A model generated the notes under the pieces. That model made no database searches. It was not told the origin of the DNA and saw nothing but the letters and a program-made list of their open reading frames with translations. The translations under genes were made by a program, and so were the position numbers. This document shows positions 55,004 through 64,000 of a stretch of 64,000 nt of DNA, in pieces; position 1 is the stretch's first letter; each line of letters starts with the position of its first letter. Source of the DNA: Paraspadella gotoi (taxonomy: Eukaryota; Chaetognatha). The stretch covers positions 10,309,042 to 10,373,041 of the forward strand of contig CM119265.1 of assembly GCA_051294375.1 (NCBI GenBank), given 5' to 3'.

Positions 55004-58000
55004 TCAAGCCGAATTCAAAACGGTTTCCATCATCCCCGTCATCCGCAGAAATCTCTTTTTCGCCTCCACCTCCCGTCGGACGTTTTGCTGCAGAGACGCC
55101 AAGGCTTTTGCCGAGCGGGGAAAGGTCTCTTCGTCGAGTTCGGCCGGCGGCGAGGAGTAGACCTCGAGGACGACGTCGAGGACGTCCAGCACGGTCGACT
55201 CGAAGTTGACAGAGGAAACGTTCTTGGAGAGGAAGGTGATTAACGCGGCGAGTTCGGAATCAGAACGACCGGCCACGGCCGCGCGGAGTCGCTCACGCCG
55301 CATCAGCTCCTCCATCACGGCCAGCGTCACCTCGGGAGTCTTGGAGCGGACGGATATGCTGAGGGCGGCGTCGAGAGCCTTGGAGTGCTGAAACTTTCGA
55401 AAGTAGACGTCGTAGGGGCGGAGCCTTTCTTTGACTCGACGACGAACGATTTGATCGGCGGCAGCGATGGAAGAGGAGGAAGTTTTCAGGCGGGAGGAAC
55501 GACGCGAGGATTTGGAGAATGAGGAGGCGAGGGTAGACTGAGATGGAGAAAATGGTATTTGATTATAATACGAAATAATTTGGAGGGAAACTGTCAGGAA
55601 AAAACTTTCATGAAGATTCATCATCGGACTTTTATTCATTTGAATATTTATTCTACCATCTTGGAAAATGAATCAGTCGCCAAATTTTAAAGTTAGTTAA
55701 TTGTGTATTAAAATTTAAATATAGAAAAAATGGGTATCAATATGTAGTGTGAACTCCCTTGCTCTTCACAACTTCATTTATTCTGTTTGGCATTGACTCA
55801 TAGAACGACTGCAGGTATTCCAAGGAGAGGTTATCCCAAACTTTTTTGATAAGTCGTTTCATGGCTTGCAGAGATGTTGGACGTTCGTTTCTCAGTCGAT
55901 TTTTCATCTCTGACCACACAATTTCGATCGGATTGAGATCCAGAGAGTTCCCAGGCCAGTCAGGTAGAAGTTTAACCCCATTTCGGTGATGCCACTTTTT
56001 TGTCTCCTTGGCTCGATGCGGAGGGGCGTTGTCTTCCATAAAAACTCCACCTCGGACGAATTCCTTTAACTTCGCTTCCTCCAGAATTTCTCTGTATTTG
56101 GCGCCATCAACGCGTCCCGAAATGAAGATTAACTTTGACTTGGCACGGGAAGAGATTGCACCGAACACCATGACCTTCGGTTGCTGCTTAACCGTCTGCA
56201 ATATGCAATTAGGATGCAATGCTTCGCCGACGCCGCTGCACACTTCGAAGATTCACTCTAAGCTGCTTAGATATGGAAGTATTCTTGATACCCGCTTTGT
56301 GCAATTCAATTATAGATGCACATTGATCACTTGTAAAATGCCAACGTTGAGGCATAATAAAAAATACAGTGTAAAATTAAAAAAATGAAGGAAAATAATT
56401 ATTAAAATCTGAAATACGCCAAAGAAAGCAAATTTTTTTCGATCTCCTTCTTTTCTTTCCTCTGCCCTGACGGCAATTTTAATCAATCTAACATAAACAG
56501 GCTCCATTTGATCGAAAATCGCCAAGCTTTCTGGAAATATATTTTTTTTCTTTCGATTATTTTAGGAAGGTGTTTAAAAATGATCGAGAAGTTTGGCGAC
56601 TTATTCATTTTCCAAGATGGTAATGACAAATAAAACATTTCACCACGTGTCTGTTCAGTGTTCATTTGTTATTCATTGATTGATATTTATTATTCAATGT
56701 CTTTCCTTTTCAGCTATCAAGAGTTATTAATGATTATAGAAGAGGCGTTGGGTTACTGATAGGTTATGTGGTTCTTGATCATTGTGTTTCTCTTCTGATC
56801 TATTACAGTGTAGATTCCAGGGTGCACTGTCAATGCACGGCCCCCCGTGATCAATCATTCCCTGGTTGGAGCGAGACTTTCTGCCACGCCTTGACTTTTA
56901 GTGACACTCCTTTGGTCACCCCACACTCATCATTACCCATTAGGGGGTACGCAGGATTCGCACCCTAACATTGGTGCATTGTCCTTTATCCACACTGAAT
57001 GGAGAACCCACTGTGTGTTGTCAATTTGCCACTCCTTTCTTTGGAGTGCTGTTTCACTGTCTCTCAGTTTGTCGAGACAATCCTGAGGTCCTGCAAATTC
57101 TAAACCACAAACATCCGTCAGCAGGGTGAAGTGAAAGTTTGGAATAAAAATTTAGCAGTTAAATAATAAAAACTATCATATTAGTGAATACTAATCTATA
57201 ATTATTTTTCTTTTTTTACGAATATAGTAACCCAGTCAGCTTAATTTGTATATAGTATAGACTATAGAACCAAATTCTTAAACTCGATCCCAAACCTTTT
57301 TTAATAATGTTTTTATATTTTTGGATAGAGAATGACTGGAATAATGTAAATCTTAAGTTACGTCTAAATTGGCCCATGGGTTTAGAAGAAATCGACCAAA
57401 AAATACCAAAATTCCTCTACCTTTTTTCAACATTTTCCCCTTTTAAGATTTTCGCCGATTCTGACTTCCTCTTACAAACTTTAATTCCGCAAGTTAATTT
57501 TTTTTCCTTAAACGAACAAAAAGAATCCATAACTTTCTATTATTTGATAATTTCTGGGTAAAAAAATATAATGAATTACATTAACATTGGGATATTATGA
57601 AAGTATAATGTCTTGTGAAGCCTGTGAGAGTTAAATAATTAAAAAATTCGCATATTTTATTATTGAAAAATGACAGTAAAGTGAAGAAGTTGAATGTCTT
57701 CCGGCTCATTTCAGTAAACATCCCTGTTCTCTAGCATAAAATAATGTTTACTTTTTGCTGGTGGAAAAGAAAGATAAATACTTAGGATGTGATGGGGTGA
57801 ATAATATTTTGTAGAATTCTGTAAGCATGCTTGTAATAGCAGTCAAACAAATATTTAAGTTAAATAAAAATTATATTTTCTTTATCCAAAAAAAGTTTGA
57901 CTCGAGTACAATTTAGCCTTTTTTCTTTCAGAATCACTAAAAAGAATTTAATTTTCATTTATTTTTATGGGTTTCATTAGTTTTAAAATTCATTATAATT

Positions 58001-59545
58001 TTGACTGAGTTTGACACTCACCCTGTAAAGAGGTTTCAGCAAAAATAATTCTAATATTGTAACTTGTATGTGCCCAATGATTATGGCTTCATTTTGGTAC
58101 TATTGCCATCCCTGTATCTTTGTTCCTTCAATGATATCAGGAAAAATCAGTTTTTTCTCTCAACCTTCCTTTTAATTTCTTATTAAATAAAAATTTCATG
58201 TTGTCAAACCAGACCAATGGACTTTACCACGTTGGTTTACTATGAGAGTTTGGTCAATAATGAAAAGAAAAAATTGGCAAGCTCCTGAGACAAGAGGCTT
58301 TCTAATATCTCATAATTCAAAGTAATATTTATAATGTTAACATACCCTAGCCCCGTTTACAATTTTTGAAAAGCAATTTCCCTTTCATTTCTATAGTAAA
58401 AACAAGGTTTGAAAATTCTCTGGAGATGACTAGTGCATTTCCCCTGGCTTGTTTATATATAATCCTTTATCAAATGCCATAAGACGAATTTGGCTATCTT
58501 AAGATATAACGCTATCGGAATCGTGTGTTTTTACAACTTTTTTACCCGAATTTCTGGCAATCTCGTTTGCAATTTGGGTAGTCAGATTTTAACGAAATCT
58601 CTATTAGAAAAATGTTAAATTTTTTTTAAAGCGAGATTCTCGTCTATCTTATGCATTGTTTTTCCATCTCACCCAATCCCTCCCCCGTATTATCACTCAC
58701 CTTTTCCACTTCCTCCCCTCCTTTAGCCTCGCCTCCTTTCCTCCTCTTAATCGAGACGAGTCCGTCGGCCATTCCGACCGCCAGGGCGGCATCGTCGGCG
58801 GCGACGTCAAGGGACAAAATCGGCGACGGAAAATCGATCGACGCCAAAGAAGCGAAACTCGATGAATCGTAGACCTGAAAAAAAGTTATTTTAAAAAGTA
58901 TTTCATTGCGATAAATCGGGGCTTTAAGCGAAAACAATTTGCCAGATTTTACCATTTCTTTTTATACTATCATCTGTTGTAAGGGCAGGGAAAGGTCAGA
59001 GCAGAGATATAAAAAGACTTCCTTCTTCCCTACGTCGTTTCATGAAAGACCCGAATTTCCCACTCACTTTAACGTGCTTGTCCAGTCCGCCGGAGAGAAT
59101 CCTCCTCCCGTCGGACGCCAGCGAAAGACACGTAATCGCTTTGTGATGGAATGAAAAGGTTTTGAGCGGACGGCCGCCGCTCAAAACGTCCCAGGCGGTG
59201 ATGCTGGTTCCGCCGGCCGTGAGAAAGATGGAACCAGAGGCGAGAAAGAGGACGGCGTCGACTGGTTGCCCGTGATCAACCGTCATCGCCGCCGCCATCG
59301 AACGTGAGTCGAAGAGGCGCGCCCGGTGGTCGTAAGATGCCGCGAGAAAGGAGGCGGGGTCGTGAGGTGCCGCAACGCCGCAGCGGACGTAATCCCCGAA
59401 GGCGTCGTCGAAGACTCGAACGATCGATTCGGAGGGCGTGTCGAGGAGGCAGACGCGGTTGTCGTCACCACCGGAAACGATGTGAAGGTTGTCGCCCAAA
59501 AATCGGGTCACGTGAACCGCGGCGTTGTGAGCGTCTTTAAATGTC
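55004..59545 (-). CDS. UTP15: UTP15, small-subunit processome WD40 protein (5' end not found)
   Basis: UTP15 is a nucleolar t-UTP subunit needed for pre-rRNA transcription and processing. Three in-phase exons: 59545-59068, 58874-58701, 55537-55004. Exon 1 here carries WD repeats (His-Ile-Val-Ser-Gly-Gly-Asp-Asp-Asn...Asp-Tyr-Val-Arg-Cys-Gly...Ser-Tyr-Asp-His; Asp-His-Gly-Gln-Pro-Val-Asp-Ala-Val-Leu; Leu-Ser-Gly-Gly-Leu-Asp-Lys-His-Val-Lys). The last exon is the UTP15 C-terminal domain (Lys-Phe-Gln-His-Ser-Lys-Ala-Leu-Asp-Ala-Ala-Leu...Thr-Pro-Glu-Val-Thr...Gly-Met-Met-Glu-Thr-Val). The first ~120 residues of the family are absent between 59546 and the next gene. The acceptor AAAAAG/GACATTT is weak. 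The 3.2-kb intron holds a Tc1/mariner remnant. The stop lies 143 bases from the TMEM43 start. Confidence 0.85.
55656..56620 (-). mobile_element. Internally deleted Tc1/mariner element in the UTP15 intron
   Basis: Ends TA/CCATCTTGGAAAATGAAT and ATTCATTTTCCAAGATGG/TA give ~33-base inverted repeats flanked by TA. On the - strand an ATG at 56356 opens a helix-turn-helix N-terminus (Met-Pro-Gln-Arg-Trp...Ile-Ile-Glu-Leu-His-Lys-Ala-Gly). At about 56243 the frame changes to the C-terminal half, with Met-Glu-Asp-Asn-Ala-Pro-Pro-His and Asp-Trp-Pro-x-Asn-Ser-Leu-Asp-Leu-Asn-Pro-Ile-Glu, the second and third catalytic acidic residues. The segment bearing the first catalytic Asp is missing, so at 965 bp (family 1.2-1.7 kb) this copy cannot encode active transposase. 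Confidence 0.88.
56700..58640. other. Rest of the UTP15 intron
   Basis: AT-rich, no supported gene or repeat that I can define. Confidence 0.5.
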
Positions 59546-60141
59546 CTTTTTGACGTGGAAAAAATTCGAACAATATATTAATGGAAAGAAAAAGCTGTTA
59601 TTTACTTATAGTTATAATTGTATTAAAACTTGCCCCAAAAAACTTTTTCACGACTGACAACGCTGAAAACGACTCTTCTAATCTTTTGGGTAACCAGATT
59701 ATAAAATCTTATTTGCAAAAAAAAATTATTTTTCGTTTAGCGGTACAAGCGGTTTTTAAAATTTTTTAGTTATCATCTCAGTCTCACCTATTAACTTTTA
59801 CTAAAATTTCGGTAAATTCGCTACAAAAGAGCTCAAAGCGTAAAACAGAAACAAAAATCTTAAAATACATATCGGTTTGAAAAAAAAATGTTTGTACATA
59901 CTGAGTTAAAAATAAAACAGACTAACGCTAAACCTCTCTAGAACAAAACCCCCTGAAGAACATCATTAAAAGATTTATTTAATTTCATTTTTGGGTTTAT
60001 TTTATTTCTTGCTCGATCTTCGGCAGGATTTAGCCGGCCGCTGCTCGGCATCAACCTCCCAAAAGCCATCTTGCTCAGGCCATCCTCGCATATTCCCTTT
60101 CAAAGAGTGACGATACCTTTTGGGCCAAAAAAACGGGGTCG
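59546..60141. other. Spacer between UTP15 and the repeat-rich gene
   Basis: I looked here for the missing UTP15 N-terminal WD repeat exons and found none. Near 60020-60110 two - strand frames are open after AAAG acceptor-like sites, so an alternative last exon of the 60142-63606 gene is possible. Confidence 0.4.
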
Positions 60142-61992
60142 TCAATCGTTACACACCACGCGAAAAACCAGGAACATGGCCCATAATTGATTCCACCATG
60201 GCGGCGTGGGCGAGGATTCCGGTTTGATCCACGGGAGGCAATCTTGTTCCTCCTCGAGACAACGCGCGTCGCATCTCCGGCAGGGACCCTTACAAAGTAT
60301 CCTCGGACCCATGCAACGCTGACTCTGACAGGGCGGCGAACGCCGGCCGACTGGCTCGATGGCGTAAAAAGTTGTGAAGTCCAAATCCCAGCCATTGTCC
60401 TTACATTTGGATCGATAGGGCGGTGGGCCGTAACGAGGCTTAGTCTGGCAACGGTCTTCGTCCTGTTCCGAGTGGCTGTCGTCGCAGGGGCAAGGGTTTT
60501 TCTGAATCTTGGGTCTGCACACCGCCTCTCTTTCGAAAGGTCCGAAGGGCCACTCCTTGTCCATTCGATCTGAGACGGAACAAGTATCGAACCCGCAACG
60601 ACTTTTCGGCTTCCCTTCTTCTTTGTCCAGCCGTTCGCGGAAGAGTTTAGAACAAGGACGTTTTTCGATATAAAAGTTCCACGGGTGATCGTCTTCTTGC
60701 ACCACTGGAATTCGAGGCGGACTCCTCCGTCTTTCCGCGTGCGCTAAGTTGAGTCGGACGTCCTCCGAATAATAACTTCTCATCGGCGGGAGAGATTGAT
60801 ATCTGATGGCCGGCCTTTCTGGGTTATTATCGAGAGTCTCGGGAGGTATTAGCCGAATCGATCCGTTGCTTTCCCTGTCTGGTCTTCCCAAGCTTCTTCG
60901 ACGCGGCGCGTGACTACCGAGATCGCTGAAGTCAGTCGCACCACCTCCATTGAAGCGAGTTCCGCTTCCATTAGTGTAATCAGCCCCCATTTCAGAACTT
61001 CCACCTTCCACGCCATGCCCGGCTTGACTGGTGACACTGGGTCCAATTCGACCGTCGATAACTCTGCCGCCAGAGTTTGATCCGTGGCCAGCCCCGCTGC
61101 CAATGCTGTGCCTGGGCCCGTTGCCTGAACCGTGCCCTGACCCATTCCCCGAACCGTGACCGATTGTGCCGCCTGATCCACGCCCGGTAGTGCCGGTCAA
61201 TCCCTGATCGATTGTGCCACCCGATCCATGAGCGATCGTGCCAACCGATCCGTGTGCGATCGTGCCACCCGATCCATGTGCGATCGTGCCACCCGATCCA
61301 TGTGCGATCGTGCCACCCGATCCATGTGCGATCGTGCCACCCGAACCATGTGCAATGGAGCCACCAGATCCATGCATGATTCTACCACCCGGTCCATGCA
61401 CGATAGTGCCACCCGGTCCATGCACGATAGTGCCACCCGATCCGTATGCGAATGTACCGCCCGATCCGCGTCCAGAGCCGCTGCCCGAACCGTGCCCGCC
61501 GGCCACAATATGCGCCGGCCCGCTTCCTCCACTTTCCCCGCCGTCCTGACTCAACGCCTCGTCCTCGTTTACAAAGTGCGTTTGTCGCAGATTTGGTGGT
61601 TTCGTTTCATTCTGACCCGAGTACCGAAATCTCGGATACGAATCCAGAGTGGAGGTGCTCGTCTGTTCGGTTTTCATCATGATCGGACTGAAGTAAAGAA
61701 AAAAATAATATTAAAAAGAAAAAGTTAACCCTTGTAGGAGAGTCTCACACGCTGACGAACTCACTCGCGTCTCTTCATCAGACCCGACGAAGACGCCACT
61801 CCGGGTTTTCTGAAGGGAAAAGAATCTGGAATCGCAGTCGTGTCTCTGTCTCACTAAAATGTAGAAGCGAATCTCTTGCGGATTTATCGAGGACTCTTGT
61901 TGACTATACCCCAAAGACTATTTCGAACTATCAAAATAAAATTAAAAGGCTAAACCAAAGACTCAATTCAAAGACTCGAAAGTTGTTGACGT

Positions 61993-62061
<69 letters not shown>

Positions 62062-63606
62062 GACCCAATAATAAGAAACCTTATGGGCGACTTTTTCGTC
62101 ATAGGCCTCGTAGGCGACGACGCGAGCTTCTTTGGCGGCGGATGAGTTACGACTTCCTCCGAGCCGCTGACGGCGCTCAATTCGTCCTGATCGATCTCCT
62201 CCACGGAATATTCCTCGTAGGTTTGGGGAGGCAGCTGCTTTTCGACGTCACGATCCTGCAACTTCCTGATCACTTTCGGCTTGGGATGAGGATGCGGCTG
62301 CGGATGCGGATGCGGCTGCGGCCTCGGCCGTTGCTTGACCTGCACTAGCCGCCTAGCCGGCCGTTCCCTCGCATAAGCTCTTCTCTTCTTCTCTCGCGTA
62401 GGCGTCTCGGAAATCGAATCCACGGAATAAGTCTCCGACTGCTCCTCGGAAAAGTCTTCCGTCACCGAACCACCCGAAGAAGACGACCTCGACGGGCAAC
62501 TAAGAGACAAAGAAAAAAAAAGAACGGGAAATCGTATCGCGCTTTTTGCATCACATCAAAGTAATCCATTTTATTATTGTGGTTCAATGATGAATTTAAC
62601 GAATTATTTTAAGCCCTTGTAATCTCACCCGCAGGTATAACCGGATTTCGTCTTCCGCGGCTCTTTCATGTGACCCCGGTGAGATTTATTCTTGCTCGGG
62701 GGTCTTTTCTTTTTTCGCGATTTTGTCCTCGCGTTGTAATTATAGTTGCAGAAATGTCTGGGATCAAACCTGGGCGCAGCCAAGCACTGGAGAGGCGCAG
62801 GTGGCGCAGGCCCCCACATAGGACTGTACCGCGGAGGTTGGGACCATTCGGGGCCCCGCCGTGCGGGGCATCGCACTGGCGGCGGACATGCAGGCTGACA
62901 GAGCTGTGGCGCGCAAGGCTGAGGCGCGCAGGCCACTGGAGCACAGGGCGCGGGAGCGCATGGAGCGGGCGCGCAGGCCTGAGGTACGCATGGCTGGGGT
63001 TGGCAGACTTTTGGCACGCAGCAACCCGCAGCTCGTCGCTTGATGCAATTACGCTCAATCATAGCCAAGTCTTCTCGCATCAAATAAAGATCCTGAGGAT
63101 TGATAAATTCAAAGGGGATTCAAGAAATCGCTATTGTGAATGAACCGAAAAATCCCGACAAATAAGGCGAACACCTTGTTCGTTTTAGAGCAGTTACGGA
63201 GATCCCAGTAGGCGTTGTTCTTGTTTAATCCCCACGGAGGCGAATGCACGCTGGGGTGAAAAGAAAAAAGCCGATGCACGCGTGATTCATATTAAGAATC
63301 TCGAAGGGAACAGAAGCCGAATAAAAGGCTCGAAGAAATCAACATCAGTTACTGTCATGAGAACCGAAAAACGCCGTCCTCGAAGATGTCGAACTTGCGG
63401 CCCAAATCGGATGGGTAGTCGCAGTTACATCCGGTCGGTCGCAGCTCGTAGTCAAACTCGGGACCCCCGTCGTACCGATTGCAGTTTTCCTAATCGACAT
63501 GGAAAACAGGGTTCAGGTTCACCAGTCACCTCCGGATTCTATCCGCAAAAAGGCCGCCACTCACTCTGAACCACTGGGCCCATTTCTGCATGCGGTCTCT
63601 CCTCAT
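60142..63606 (-). CDS. Unrecognised multi-exon protein with Cys-Pro, His-Pro and Gly-rich repeat blocks
   Basis: Seven exons join in consistent phase: 63606-63565, 63489-63365, 63250-63175, 63092-62629, 62499-62080, 61809-61765, 61687-60142 (905 aa). Order: a compact N-terminal region (Trp-Ala-Gln-Trp-Phe-Arg-Glu-Asn-Cys...Cys-Asn-Cys-Asp-Tyr-Pro...Phe-Arg-Val-His-Ser-Pro-Pro-Trp-Gly); a Cys-x-Pro repeat (Cys-Ala-Pro-Ala-Pro, about 12 units); a Pro-His-Pro-His/Gln block; an acidic stretch; about 12 Gly-Ser-Gly-Gly-Thr-Ile-Ala-His octapeptides; and a Cys-rich C-terminus with Cys-Arg-Arg-Cys-Asp-Ala-Arg-Cys. No signal peptide or membrane segment. Cys-x-Pro repeats recall sperm outer-dense-fibre-type proteins, but that is analogy only. 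The 5' acceptor just before the first ATG suggests an upstream untranslated exon. Confidence 0.6.
61200..61455. repeat. 24-bp coding minisatellite
   Basis: Tandem 24-base units (+ strand GATCGTGCCACCCGATCCATGTGC) encode the octapeptide repeats on the - strand. Four central units (61257-61352) are virtually identical, indicating recent expansion. The + strand is also open through the tract as a shadow. Confidence 0.9.
61990..62062. repeat. (CT)n microsatellite in an intron of the repeat-rich gene
   Basis: About 35 CT units with one interruption, directly downstream (on -) of the exon that ends at 62080. Confidence 0.95.
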
Positions 63607-64000
63607 TCTGGGAAAACGGTGCAAGACAAATATATATATATTGTTTTAACGTCATTACAAGCACAGTAAGCGTGATTAGATTCGGTAAGTATTTCTTTAT
63701 GAGTTTATTTGTGCAAAAGCAAAATATTTTTTTTGCCAAATATTTTGACATGTATTTTCATATCATCATCAGTGGCAGACAAATATATTTTTTTTGAAAT
63801 CAGTAATAAAAGAGAGAGAGAGAGTGTAAGGACACATCAGTTTAAGTCAACTGATGTTTTTCACTGATGGTCGTAATTGTTAACAATTATCCAATCGAAT
63901 TCTAATACAATTGAAACATTCTTTGAAATATTTTCCACTTCATTGATAGGGAAGCCAGGTACTCTGGGAGTGAATAAACGGGACTGTGAGAGAGTCTTGA
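63607..64000. other. Right edge of window, no supported gene
   Basis: AT-rich with a short GAGAGA run near 63815. It probably holds the 5' flank of the repeat-rich gene. Confidence 0.5.

Noticed and set aside
61228-61728. + strand ORF of repeated Cys-Asp-Arg-Ala-Thr-Arg-Ser
   Set aside because: Shadow of the octapeptide minisatellite encoded on the - strand.

Overview
This looks like nuclear DNA from an invertebrate animal. Coding exons are GC-rich with GT-AG introns, the spacers are AT-rich, and several conserved metazoan single-copy genes can be rebuilt exon by exon: LRWD1, a VDAC porin, RNF141, SLC25A44, a linker histone, C6orf136, TMEM43 and UTP15. Mobile DNA is abundant. I could not place the species. 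Gene names rest on motifs and on recalled family sequences, not on a search.

Layout. 1-6.8 kb: a + strand array of about twelve short (45-117 aa), highly charged ORFs, most preceded by an ACTTACC(TTT)CAG-like acceptor. Several copies are frameshifted. A broken larger gene (5.0-6.4 kb) follows, then a minisatellite (7.1-7.3 kb). 8.2-11.6 kb: a decayed Penelope-like retroelement on the - strand, with reverse transcriptase and GIY-YIG remnants between ~220-bp direct repeats. 13.1-23.5 kb: LRWD1 (-), whose introns are swollen by a 2.3-kb and a 4.9-kb TA-flanked inverted-repeat element. 23.7-24.9 kb: a third such element. 25.7-42.0 kb, all on -: VDAC, a C2H2 zinc-finger gene, an RNF141-type RING gene carrying a glycine-zipper segment, a possible two-exon small gene, a GA-rich spacer, and SLC25A44. 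45.5-48.4 kb: a linker histone with AT-hooks (+), with a 1.37-kb hairpin element in one intron. 48.9-50.5 kb: inverted repeats around a palindrome that holds a tRNA-Gly(GCC)-derived core. 50.6-59.5 kb: C6orf136, TMEM43 and UTP15 head-to-tail on -, with an internally deleted Tc1/mariner in a UTP15 intron. 60.1-63.6 kb: an unrecognised repeat-rich gene on -, with Cys-Pro, His-Pro and Gly-rich blocks.

The recognised genes are housekeeping functions: replication-origin chromatin, mitochondrial outer and inner membrane transport, chromatin compaction, rRNA processing. They form no shared pathway. The best candidates for something undescribed are the small-ORF array with its shared splice-like motif, the RING/glycine-zipper fusion, the repeat-rich gene at 60-63.6 kb, and the long hairpin elements in introns. 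Exon joins were checked for reading phase by hand; all are predictions without transcript support.
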